Below, piece by piece: positions 1 through 7,136 of a DNA stretch of 15,259 bases. The translations under genes were made by a program, and so were the position numbers. Positions within the stretch are counted from its first letter, which is position 1, and each line of letters begins with the position of its first letter. Source of the stretch: Gammaproteobacteria bacterium (GTDB lineage Bacteria; Pseudomonadota; Gammaproteobacteria; Chromatiales; Chromatiaceae); contig JABDQZ010000039.1 of the NCBI GenBank assembly GCA_013041975.1, forward strand, positions 1-15,259. Reading direction: 5' to 3'. A model generated the notes under the pieces. That model saw only the letters and a list, made by a program, of their open reading frames with translations. It was not told where the DNA came from and made no database searches.

Positions 1-427
1 GATAAAGCCTGATTTCAATCTGTTCAACATTATCTGGCAAGATGTTGCCAAGTTTTTCAGTGATGGCTTCAGCCATCTGTTGTTCGCTGATTTCCTCGCA
101 CGGTAATAAACAATAGGCCGACTGTGGTGCTATATGCACAATCTTTCTGCCATCCGTTAATTCGAACGTATTTTGCAGGCGTTTGCCGGTTGTTTTGCTG
201 GTACTGCCGTCATATTTTTCAGGTATCACTAATTTGTGGTCAAAGTCTTCATCAATCAGTTGTTTGACCTTTTTTTTTACATCGGAAAAATCCAGCACCA
301 TACCCTGATGATCCAGGCTGCCACTTAGCTGGATATCCACCAGCCAGCTTTCCCCAATTAGTCCTCTTTTCGGGCACAGGTATGAAAAGTCGATAACGGT
401 CAGTTTTTTTACAAACAGTTTGCTCAT
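1..427 (-). CDS. 6-pyruvoyl-tetrahydropterin synthase / QueD-like protein, N-terminal part (runs off left edge)
   Basis: An open frame on the minus strand starts at an ATG at 427-425 and stays open to the window edge, giving 142 visible residues. The protein begins MSKLFVKKLTVIDFSYL and aligns by eye with the tunnelling-fold family of QueD (6-carboxytetrahydropterin synthase, queuosine pathway) and PTPS: an LF..LT start, GESW around 25-28, a G.VLDFSDVK segment around 42-51 and FDHKL at 62-66. The QueD zinc histidines (AAH and HGH in E. coli QueD) are replaced here by FS (14-15) and IGE (24-26). From memory of the family, gammaproteobacterial homologues are often about 280 residues with two related halves, the second carrying the histidine motif; that half would lie outside this window. 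It is transcribed away from the dcw operon and has no obvious link to it. The fold call is fairly safe; the enzymatic activity is not established. Confidence 0.75.
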   Translation of the reverse strand, partial: MSKLFVKKLTVIDFSYLCPKRGLIGESWLVDIQLSGSLDHQGMVLDFSDVKKKVKQLIDEDFDHKLVIPEKYDGSTSKTTGKRLQNTFELTDGRKIVHIAPQSAYCLLPCEEISEQQMAEAITEKLGNILPDNVEQIEIRLY

Positions 428-435
428 GGAGGCTG

Positions 436-464
436 ATTATAAGCGCTTGGCCGAAGTTTGGCAG
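436..464 (-). promoter_or_regulatory. Candidate promoter of the leftward PTPS-like gene, probably leaderless
   Basis: Read on the minus strand, a perfect TATAAT lies at 441-436. A CTGCCA, four of six matches to the -35 consensus, lies 17 bases upstream at 464-459. The -10 ends only eight bases before the ATG at 427, so transcription would begin about two bases before the start codon. No Shine-Dalgarno sequence is seen in those eight bases. This is a motif match by eye. Confidence 0.5.
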
Positions 465-688
465 GTTTAGTAAACAGAAAATTCTGCTGATACAGTAAAA
501 ATGTAATTTTGCCCCACTTTATCCCTCTGTTTACATGAAAAATCCGAAAAAAGCCCCGGATACTTAATAGTTTACTTTAAGTTATATTGTTACAGGGCTG
601 TTTTTGAAGGTTTATTATTTGCATACCCTCTGCCGGTAAATTGCTGTCTAAGTAATTGTTCAAAAAGGAAAATATTCTCTTAATTACC
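465..688. other. AT-rich divergent intergenic stretch with no gene
   Basis: I see no credible coding frame, tRNA or rRNA here. The only start-stop pair of note is a ten-codon frame at 535-567 without a ribosome binding site. The stretch holds a nested pair of inverted repeats: AGCCC 552-556 with GGGCT 595-599, followed by GTTTTT, and ACTTAA 562-567 with TTAAGT 577-582. A weak promoter-like pair (TTGTTA 587-592 and TTTATT 611-616) faces mraZ but is far less convincing than the TTGACA promoter at 689. Confidence 0.5.
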
Positions 689-718
689 TTGACAAAATGG
701 GGTATGGATACCTAAGAT
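689..718 (+). promoter_or_regulatory. Probable main dcw promoter (Pmra) upstream of mraZ
   Basis: A perfect -35 hexamer TTGACA at 689-694 is followed after 18 bases by TAAGAT at 713-718, which matches four of six positions of the -10 consensus. Transcription would start near 725, about 55 bases before the mraZ start codon. This is where the main dcw promoter lies in E. coli and relatives. The spacer holds the perfect inverted repeat GGTAT-GG-ATACC at 701-712. No second strong promoter was noticed further along the operon, so most of the cluster may depend on this one, but I did not scan exhaustively. Confidence 0.65.
701..712. repeat. Perfect inverted repeat GGTAT-GG-ATACC inside the mraZ promoter spacer
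   Basis: Five-base arms at 701-705 and 708-712 flank a two-base centre. The element lies wholly between the -35 and -10 hexamers and touches the -10, a position typical of repressor operators or of spacer-distorting activators. It does not resemble the G-rich MraZ boxes downstream. A five-base arm can occur by chance; the position makes it notable. Confidence 0.4.
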
Positions 719-727
719 TATAGTTTA

Positions 728-777
728 GTGGGGGAATGTGGTGAAAAAGGGAGTATTTGCCACTTTAAAGGGGGAAT
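728..777 (+). promoter_or_regulatory. Candidate MraZ operator: G-rich repeats in 10-bp phase
   Basis: Three consecutive ten-base units start at 728, 738 and 748 (GTGGGGGAAT, GTGGTGAAAA, AGGGAGTATT). A further unit in the same phase starts at 768 (AAGGGGGAAT). The unit between them contains CCACTTT at 760-766, which is AAAGTGG on the other strand. MraZ of E. coli is known to bind repeats of TGGGN separated by five bases, and MraZ of mollicutes binds AAAGTGG-type repeats. The array starts just after the predicted transcription start and ends on the mraZ ribosome binding site. Autoregulation by MraZ is an inference from this match. Confidence 0.6.
769..774 (+). promoter_or_regulatory. Ribosome binding site of mraZ (supports the TTG start)
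   Basis: AGGGGG ends six bases before the TTG at 781. The ATG at 776 is in another frame and too close to the G-run. This supports TTG as the true start, because the protein then begins MFRGA as MraZ proteins do. The site overlaps the last G-rich operator unit. Confidence 0.6.
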
Positions 778-780
778 GTC

Positions 781-1227
781 TTGTTTCGAGGCGCGATTAA
801 TCTCAATCTGGATGCGAAGGGGCGTTTGCAAATACCTGCAAAGCACCGCGAACGCCTGCGCGAAAGTGTTGGTGGGCATCTGGTTGTGACGCTTGATCCC
901 CAGGGTCACTGTCTGTGGCTTTATCCCGAAGATGAATGGTTTGAAGTTGAGCGCAAGCTGATGAAGTTGCCCAGTACCAATGGCTTACGCCGTTTGTTAT
1001 TGGGTAGTGCGCATGATGTTGATATGGATTCCCAGGGAAGAATTCTCTTGCCGGTTGATTTGCGCGAAAAAGCGGCGCTTGAAAAACATGTCGCAATTGT
1101 TGGTCAGGGTAATCGCTTTGAGATCTGGGATGAGACTCGTTGGACTGACAGTCGTGAAAGCTGGATTGAGCAGGCCAGGGATTCGGGATCCGAAATGGCT
1201 GAAGAACTGCAGAATCTGGTTCTGTAG
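781..1227 (+). CDS. mraZ: Transcriptional regulator MraZ
   Basis: MraZ is the DNA-binding regulator of the dcw operon, a ring-forming protein with two SpoVT/AbrB-like halves. Both halves show the family DxxxR signature: D11 to R15 in LDAKGRLQIP and D83 to R87 in DMDSQGRILLP. The length of 148 residues fits the family, where about 150 is usual. The start is TTG; no ATG or GTG gives the conserved MFRGA opening. It is the first gene of the cluster, and rsmH follows after three bases. In E. coli MraZ represses its own promoter and RsmH counteracts its effect. The G-rich repeats upstream suggest the same autorepression here. Confidence 0.95.
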   Translation: MFRGAINLNLDAKGRLQIPAKHRERLRESVGGHLVVTLDPQGHCLWLYPEDEWFEVERKLMKLPSTNGLRRLLLGSAHDVDMDSQGRILLPVDLREKAALEKHVAIVGQGNRFEIWDETRWTDSRESWIEQARDSGSEMAEELQNLVL

Positions 1228-1230
1228 TTC

Positions 1231-2154
1231 ATGACGGAAGATTTGCTTCATCAGACAGTATTGCTTCATGAAGCGGTAACTGCTCTGAAGGTGATTGAGG
1301 ATGGCTGTTATGTCGATGGAACCTTTGGGCGAGGCGGGCATAGCAGGCAAATATTAAAAAAGCTGGGAAGTGATGGTTGTCTGATTGCCATTGATAAAGA
1401 TGTGAGGGCTGTCGAGCAGGGCGAGAGACTGGCGGCAGAGGATTCAAGATTCAGTATCCGACAGGGTTCATTTCTGCAAGTAGCTGAATTGATTGGGCAT
1501 GAAGACGGTATTGATGGCCTGTTGCTTGATCTGGGGGTGAGTTCACCGCAACTGGATGATGCAAGCAGGGGATTCAGTTTCATGAAGGCAGGGCCTCTGG
1601 ACATGCGTATGGACGATACGTCGGGGCAATCTGCAGCAGACTGGATTCATGAGGCTGAAGAGGGGGAAATTGCCAGGGTGTTGAAGGAATATGGAGAGGA
1701 GCGTTTTGCGCGCCGCATTGCGAGAGCGATTGTTGGGGTGCGTTCAGAATCCGAAATTACCGATACGCTGCAGTTGGCGGGAATTATCTCCGCCGCTATT
1801 CCTCGTCATGAAAAACACAAGCATCCGGCAACCAGAAGTTTTCAGGCGATACGTATTCATATCAATCGTGAGCTTGAGGAGTTGGAAAGTATGCTGCAGG
1901 TAGCTGTTGGGTTGTTAAAGCAAGGCGGCAGACTGGTGGTCATCAGTTTTCATTCGCTGGAAGACAGGTTGGTAAAGCGATTCATGAAGGCTCAGGCTCT
2001 CGGGGAACGGTTGCCAGCGGGTTTGCCGGTGCAGTATGAGCAGACAAATGCTGCATTGAAGCTGATTGGCAAGCCGATTTTTCCAACAAAGCAGGAAGTT
2101 GAATTCAATCCGCGCTCGCGTAGTGCGGTAATGAGGGTGGCAGAAAAGCTGTGA
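1231..2154 (+). CDS. rsmH: 16S rRNA (cytosine(1402)-N(4))-methyltransferase RsmH
   Basis: RsmH (older name MraW) uses S-adenosylmethionine to N4-methylate C1402 in the decoding centre of 16S rRNA. Family blocks are all present: the SAM loop DGTFGRGGHS at 29-38, DGLLLDLGVSSPQLD at 95-109, HPATRSFQAIRIHIN at 198-212, and GGRLVVISFHSLEDR at 232-246. At 307 residues it is close to the E. coli enzyme (313). The ATG follows the mraZ stop after three bases and has no clear Shine-Dalgarno sequence, so translation is probably coupled to mraZ. The stop codon overlaps the GTG of ftsL. Confidence 0.96.
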   Translation: MTEDLLHQTVLLHEAVTALKVIEDGCYVDGTFGRGGHSRQILKKLGSDGCLIAIDKDVRAVEQGERLAAEDSRFSIRQGSFLQVAELIGHEDGIDGLLLDLGVSSPQLDDASRGFSFMKAGPLDMRMDDTSGQSAADWIHEAEEGEIARVLKEYGEERFARRIARAIVGVRSESEITDTLQLAGIISAAIPRHEKHKHPATRSFQAIRIHINRELEELESMLQVAVGLLKQGGRLVVISFHSLEDRLVKRFMKAQALGERLPAGLPVQYEQTNAALKLIGKPIFPTKQEVEFNPRSRSAVMRVAEKL

Positions 2155-2453
2155 TAGCAAAACAGATTTTTCAATTTGCATTGCCGGGTCAGGTCGTGGT
2201 CATGCTAGTGATGACTGCTTTGATCATGATTTCCGGCGTGGCTGTCGCTTTTGTTAAATATGAGTCGCGCATGTTGTTTACAGAAATGGAAAAGTTGCGC
2301 ACTTATCGTGATGGGCTGGCCAATGACTGGATGTTGCTGCAGCTCGAGTTGGCAACACTGGCAAGACATGATCGTGTCGAGCAGGGAGCTACTGGCAAGT
2401 TGAAGATGCATATGCCAGCTCAGAATGAGATTCAGGTTTTATACGGAAAATGA
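2151..2453 (+). CDS. ftsL: Cell division protein FtsL
   Basis: FtsL is a small bitopic divisome protein that forms a complex with FtsB and FtsQ and relays activation to FtsW-FtsI. The sequence shows a short cytoplasmic start, one membrane segment at about 15-35 (VVVMLVMTALIMISG and following), then a predicted periplasmic coiled coil from about 38 to 75. The 100-residue length is typical. FtsL is poorly conserved, so the call rests on topology, size and its place between rsmH and ftsI. The start is GTG at 2151, overlapping the rsmH stop by four bases; GAGGG at 2133-2137 is rather far upstream to serve as its ribosome binding site. The stop overlaps the ftsI ATG. Confidence 0.92.
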   Translation: MIAKQIFQFALPGQVVVMLVMTALIMISGVAVAFVKYESRMLFTEMEKLRTYRDGLANDWMLLQLELATLARHDRVEQGATGKLKMHMPAQNEIQVLYGK

Positions 2454-4210
2454 AGAAATCCACACGCGAAAAACAGCAGAAGCGTTACATGCAGGAGGAG
2501 AATCTGCCCCTGGATTACCGTTACCGTCGCTGGTTTGTGATGGGGGTCTTTGGAATGGCTGCTGTTTCGCTGGTGGTTTCAGCGGTAGCCCGTCAGGTGT
2601 TTGAGACCGACTTCCTGCAAAAGGAGGGTGATCGTCGTCATGTGGGTATTGTGGAGATGCCTGCCTATCGTGGCTTGATCAAGGATCGTCGCGGTGAAAT
2701 TCTGGCCGTCAGTACCCCGGTTTATTCAGTATGGATTAACCCGCGTGCCATGCCTTCAGATGCCAGGGAGCTGGCTCCTTTGGCAAAGGCTCTGGGGACG
2801 AAGCTGGATGAATTGCGAGATCTGCATGCGCGATACAGCACGCGCGCATTTGTTTATGTTAAGCGCCGTGTCGATCCTGATACTGCCCACGCCGTTGAGA
2901 AATTATCAAAATCTGACAGAAAGCATTTCAATCGCTTTGGATTGCAAGAGGAATACCGTCGTTATTACCCGACAGGAGAAGTGTTTGCTCATGTGCTGGG
3001 TTTTACCAACATTGATGACCAGGGGCAGGAAGGTCTGGAGCTGGTTTTTGATGAGGCTCTGCAAGGCGAGGCCGGCAGAAAATATGTGGTGCGTGATGGT
3101 AAGCGACGCGTAGTGAATGATATTGAGCAGATATCGCCTTCGCGCCCTGGTGAAGATCTTGAGTTGAGCTTTGATGCGCGTTTGCAAACCCTGGCCTATC
3201 GTTCATTGAAGAAGATTCGTGCCCGTCACAAGGCCAAATCCGCTTCAGCTGTTGTTCTTGATGTGAAAAGTGGTGAGGTTCTGGCAATGGTCAATCAGCC
3301 GGGCTTCAACCCAAATGGCAGTCGCAACAATCGTGGCGGACGATTAAGAAACCGTGCGTTAACAGACACCTTTGAGCCTGGTTCGACTATGAAGCCTTTC
3401 ATTGTGGCAGCGGGTCTTGAAGAGGATGTGATTAATTTGGCAAGTAAAATTGATACCTCGCCCGGTTACTACAGTATTGGTCGGGATATAGTTCGAGATC
3501 ATAAGAATAATGGTGTTATCGATCTTGAAACCTTGCTGCGTAAATCCAGTAATGTGGCTGCCAGTAAGGTTGCCATGCGCATGGAGCCGGAAGAACTGTA
3601 TGAGTTCATTTCTGGTCTGGGCTTCGGTGCTGCCTCTTCGCTGGGCTTTCCCGGTGAGGCTGCAGGGCAGTTAAACGATTATCAGCGTTGGGCGAAAATT
3701 GATCAGGCTACGCTTTCATTTGGCTATGGTCTGTCGGTTACTGCCTTGCAACTGGCCCAGGCTTATGGGGTGTTGGCTAATGGTGGTGAATTCAAATCAG
3801 CCACTTTTTTCAAAAATGACGAATCCGTTTTATCACGTCGAGTTATGTCAAAAGAAACGGCTGATGCTGTGTTGAACATGCTTGAGTCAGTAGTAACGGA
3901 AGAAGGTACTGCTCCGCAGGCAGCGGTCGCAGGTTTTCGTATGGCAGGCAAGACCGGTACCGTGAAAAAGTACAGCGCCGAGGGTTATGCCGATGATCGT
4001 TACCGCTCAGTGTTCGCTGGCGTTGGGCCGCTTGGAGATCCAAAGTTTGCCATGGTGGTTGTGGTTGATGAACCCACAGCAGGTAAATTTTATGGCGGTG
4101 ATGTTGCTGCGCCGGTTTTCTCGGAAGTAATGGCTGGCGGCATGCGTCTTTTCAACGTGGTGCCTGATGCGCTTGACGGCGTGCAGCTGGCTTCAGGGGG
4201 TGCGCAATGA
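2450..4210 (+). CDS. ftsI: Septal peptidoglycan transpeptidase FtsI (PBP3)
   Basis: FtsI is the class B penicillin-binding protein that cross-links septal peptidoglycan with FtsW. A cytoplasmic N-terminus is followed by one membrane segment at about 28-48. A pedestal domain runs from about 65 to 230 and includes RGLIKDRRGEILA at 74-86. The transpeptidase domain has the nucleophile motif STMK at 312-315 (Ser312), SSN at 366-368 and KTGT at 501-504. All three active-site motifs are intact and the length of 586 residues matches E. coli PBP3 (588). The start is an ATGA overlap with ftsL. The gene ends in an ATGA overlap with murE. It is the expected target of beta-lactams such as aztreonam, by family knowledge. 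Confidence 0.97.
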   Translation: MKKSTREKQQKRYMQEENLPLDYRYRRWFVMGVFGMAAVSLVVSAVARQVFETDFLQKEGDRRHVGIVEMPAYRGLIKDRRGEILAVSTPVYSVWINPRAMPSDARELAPLAKALGTKLDELRDLHARYSTRAFVYVKRRVDPDTAHAVEKLSKSDRKHFNRFGLQEEYRRYYPTGEVFAHVLGFTNIDDQGQEGLELVFDEALQGEAGRKYVVRDGKRRVVNDIEQISPSRPGEDLELSFDARLQTLAYRSLKKIRARHKAKSASAVVLDVKSGEVLAMVNQPGFNPNGSRNNRGGRLRNRALTDTFEPGSTMKPFIVAAGLEEDVINLASKIDTSPGYYSIGRDIVRDHKNNGVIDLETLLRKSSNVAASKVAMRMEPEELYEFISGLGFGAASSLGFPGEAAGQLNDYQRWAKIDQATLSFGYGLSVTALQLAQAYGVLANGGEFKSATFFKNDESVLSRRVMSKETADAVLNMLESVVTEEGTAPQAAVAGFRMAGKTGTVKKYSAEGYADDRYRSVFAGVGPLGDPKFAMVVVVDEPTAGKFYGGDVAAPVFSEVMAGGMRLFNVVPDALDGVQLASGGAQ

Positions 4211-5730
4211 TGGCGGCTTCTGAATTAAACCCGATGAGTCTCGCGCAATTGCTTGCGGGTATTGAGGTCATTGGTGAAGTGCCAGCTATTGGTATAGATG
4301 GTATGGCTTTGGATAGCCGTCATCTCAAGCAGGGTGACCTGTTTATTGCCTGTGCCGGTTACCAGCGTCATGGGCTTGAATACATCGATGATGCCATTGC
4401 CAATGATGCTGGAGTGGTGCTGGCGGAGGTTTGTTCCAACTGGCTGCCTGACAAGATTGCGGCACTCTCAGAAGAAAAAAATATTGTCATTGTGCCAGTG
4501 GGTGCCCTGACTGAGTATGTCAGCTTGATTGCAGGACGGTTTTACGGGAATCCCAGTCAGGAATTTCCGATGGTCGGCATAACCGGTACCAATGGCAAAA
4601 CCAGTTCCAGTCTGTTTATTGCCCAGGCGTTTGCAGGAAGCAAAAAAGTCGCGGTGATGGGGACTATCGGTAATGGTTTTCCCGGTGATCTGGTGCCGTC
4701 AACACATACCACTATGGACCCTGTATCCGTGCAGGCGGCACTGGCTGACTTGCATCAGCGCCAGGCTGATATGGTAGTGATGGAAGTTTCCTCGCATGCA
4801 TTGCATCAGGGGCGTGTGGCTGATGTGCAATTTGATATTGCCGTGCTGACCAATTTCAGTCGGGATCATCTTGACTATCATGGCACCATGGCTGACTACG
4901 CAGAAGCCAAGTCACTGCTGTTCAGAATGAATAATCTCAAATCAGCTGTAATTAATGCTGATGATGAACTGGGTCAGCGCCTCATTGTAGAAATGCAGAC
5001 TTCACCAGCAAGTGTGCTGGCCTATGGCACATCAGAAATCGATACTGGCAAGGTTGATTCCTGGATTCGTGCAGACAATATAAGCCTGTTGCCTGGCGGT
5101 GTTCAATTCGAAGTGTTGTCGAGTTGGGGGCGAGCCTCAGTCAGTCTGGCGCTGATCGGTCGTTTCAATGTTCAAAATGCCATGGTGGCGCTGGGTGTCA
5201 TGCTGGAGTGTGGGGTTGATTTCAAGCAGGCTATTGCTGACCTGCAAAAGCTCGAAACCATTCCCGGACGCATGGAATTGATCGCTATAGAGCAAGGGCC
5301 GTCGGTGGTTGTTGATTTTGCACATACACCTGATGCCCTGGAGCAGGTGCTGAAATCCCTGAAAGCTCATGTTGATGGCAAGCTTTATTGCGTGTTTGGT
5401 TGTGGTGGTGATCGTGACAAGGGTAAGCGTCCGCAGATGGGACGGGTAGCTGGGTCTCTGGCTGATGTGGTTGTGTTAACCAGTGATAACCCCAGAAGCG
5501 AAAATCCTGACGATATTATCGAGGATATCAAGCGGGGGCTGAAGTCTGCTGATAAAACGATTGTAGAACCATCACGGGCTCAGGCAATACGTTTGGCTAT
5601 CGAGAGTGCCAGCAAGGGAGATGTCGTGCTGGTTGCAGGCAAGGGTCATGAGGCTTTCCAGGTTGTTGGTGATCTGAGATTGCCATTCAGTGACCAGGAG
5701 CAGGTGCGGTCTGCTCTGGAGGCGCTATGA
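4207..5730 (+). CDS. murE: UDP-MurNAc-L-Ala-D-Glu:meso-diaminopimelate ligase MurE
   Basis: MurE is a cytoplasmic ATP-dependent Mur ligase that adds the third stem residue. Visible features are the N-terminal UDP-binding part with LDSRHLKQGDLFIA (35-48), the ATP loop GITGTNGKTS (124-133), VMEVSSHAL (191-199), TNFSRDHLDYHG (215-226), the AEAK lysine K235 expected to be carbamylated, and DNPR at 427-430. DNPR marks ligases for meso-diaminopimelate rather than lysine, so the organism has a Gram-negative-type stem peptide. The length of 507 residues is normal (E. coli 495). AGGGGG at 4195-4200 serves the ATG at 4207; a second in-frame ATG follows immediately. The gene overlaps ftsI and murF by four bases each. 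Confidence 0.97.
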   Translation: MMAASELNPMSLAQLLAGIEVIGEVPAIGIDGMALDSRHLKQGDLFIACAGYQRHGLEYIDDAIANDAGVVLAEVCSNWLPDKIAALSEEKNIVIVPVGALTEYVSLIAGRFYGNPSQEFPMVGITGTNGKTSSSLFIAQAFAGSKKVAVMGTIGNGFPGDLVPSTHTTMDPVSVQAALADLHQRQADMVVMEVSSHALHQGRVADVQFDIAVLTNFSRDHLDYHGTMADYAEAKSLLFRMNNLKSAVINADDELGQRLIVEMQTSPASVLAYGTSEIDTGKVDSWIRADNISLLPGGVQFEVLSSWGRASVSLALIGRFNVQNAMVALGVMLECGVDFKQAIADLQKLETIPGRMELIAIEQGPSVVVDFAHTPDALEQVLKSLKAHVDGKLYCVFGCGGDRDKGKRPQMGRVAGSLADVVVLTSDNPRSENPDDIIEDIKRGLKSADKTIVEPSRAQAIRLAIESASKGDVVLVAGKGHEAFQVVGDLRLPFSDQEQVRSALEAL

Positions 5731-7136
5731 CCAGTATGTCGTTGTCTTCTGTCGCTAAAAAAATCAATGCATCTGTCGTGGGTGATGACGCGGTTTTTTC
5801 ATCGGTGAGTACGGATACACGTCGTATCCGTTCTGGCGATCTTTTCGTGGCGCTTAAAGGCGAAAACTTTGACGGACATGATTATGTCGGCCAGGCGTTT
5901 CAGCAGGGTGCTGTTGCTGCCATGGTCAGTCATCCTGTTTCTGACAAGGCAAGTCAGTTGCTTGTCGATGATACGCGAAGGGGTCTTGGCGACATGGCCA
6001 GTGAGTGGCGTAAACAGGTCAATCCGCGCGTAGTGGCGTTGACTGGAAGTAATGGCAAGACCACGCTAAAGGAAATGCTTGCTGCCATTTTGTCAGAGGA
6101 AAACCACGTGCTGGCAACACTGGGTAACCTGAATAATGATATTGGCGTGCCGCTTACCCTGTTACGTTTACAGGATGAGGAAATTGCTATCGTCGAGATG
6201 GGAGCCAATCATGTCGGCGAGATTGATTACCTGTCTAGAATGGCACGGCCTGATGTAGCCATTCTGAATAATGCTGGCAGGGCGCATATTGGTGAGTTTG
6301 GTTCAGAAGAAGCTATTGCCCATGCCAAGGCGGAGATACTGAATGGTTTGAATGATGAGGGTGTCTTTATCTATAACGCCGATAGCAAGTGGGTTCCGTT
6401 GTGGAAGAAACTGGCTGGTGAGGTGAATTCCCTGTCGTTCGGAACATCTGCACAGGCAGATTATCAATTACTTGATGATTACCGTCTGAACTGGAATGAG
6501 TCAGGTTTTTATGCGGTATTCACTATTGAAGAAAATCAAACGGGTCATCAGCAGCTGATACGCTTACCGCTGGCTGGAGAGCATAATGCAATGAATACGA
6601 CAGCTGCATTTGCGGCGGCGAGGATTCTGGGTGTTGCTTCTGCGATCATCAGTCAACGCCTGGAAAACCTGGAGCCAGTGAAAGGTCGTTTGAAGCCTGT
6701 CGCTGGTGTGCAGGGACAAATGATTCTGGATGATGCTTACAATGCCAATGCTGATTCAGTCAGTGCTGCAATGGATGTTGTGGTCACGGCACCGGGTCGA
6801 AAAATACTGGTGCTTGGCGATCTCGCAGAGCTCGGCGATGACGCTGAAAAAATTCATGCAGAACTGGGTAGCCTGGCATTCGAAAAAGGCATTGATGTCT
6901 TGCTCAGCTGTGGTGATATCAGTCGTTTCTCATCAGACAGTTTCAAAAAGCAAGCGCAGCATTTCGAAACGCGTGAATCATTGACCGCCTGGCTTCAGGT
7001 TCATACGGGTAAAGGTGACTTCGTGCTGATCAAGGGATCACGCAGTGCGTTGATGGATCAGGTAGTCGATGCCCTGGCTGTTAATGCTACTGTTGATATC
7101 ACTGGTGATGATAAGGGCGGAGTGTCTGTATGCTGA
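5727..7136 (+). CDS. murF: UDP-MurNAc-tripeptide:D-alanyl-D-alanine ligase MurF
   Basis: MurF adds D-Ala-D-Ala to the tripeptide precursor and completes the pentapeptide in the cytoplasm. Motifs seen are STDTRRIRSGDLFVAL (28-43), the ATP loop TGSNGKTT (106-113), NNDIGVPLTLL (136-146), EMGANHVGEI (157-166) and DDAYNAN (335-341). At 469 residues it is a little longer than the E. coli enzyme (452). GGAGG at 5718-5722 lies four bases before the ATG, and the start overlaps the murE stop as ATGA. Its dipeptide substrate is the product of the Ddl enzyme encoded at the right end of this cluster. The last seven bases overlap mraY. Confidence 0.96.
   Translation: MTSMSLSSVAKKINASVVGDDAVFSSVSTDTRRIRSGDLFVALKGENFDGHDYVGQAFQQGAVAAMVSHPVSDKASQLLVDDTRRGLGDMASEWRKQVNPRVVALTGSNGKTTLKEMLAAILSEENHVLATLGNLNNDIGVPLTLLRLQDEEIAIVEMGANHVGEIDYLSRMARPDVAILNNAGRAHIGEFGSEEAIAHAKAEILNGLNDEGVFIYNADSKWVPLWKKLAGEVNSLSFGTSAQADYQLLDDYRLNWNESGFYAVFTIEENQTGHQQLIRLPLAGEHNAMNTTAAFAAARILGVASAIISQRLENLEPVKGRLKPVAGVQGQMILDDAYNANADSVSAAMDVVVTAPGRKILVLGDLAELGDDAEKIHAELGSLAFEKGIDVLLSCGDISRFSSDSFKKQAQHFETRESLTAWLQVHTGKGDFVLIKGSRSALMDQVVDALAVNATVDITGDDKGGVSVC

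Noticed and set aside
535..567. Ten-codon frame (MKNPKKAPDT) in the intergenic region, possible leader peptide
   Set aside because: No ribosome binding site, no run of regulatory codons, and it lies upstream of the likely mraZ promoter rather than in its leader.
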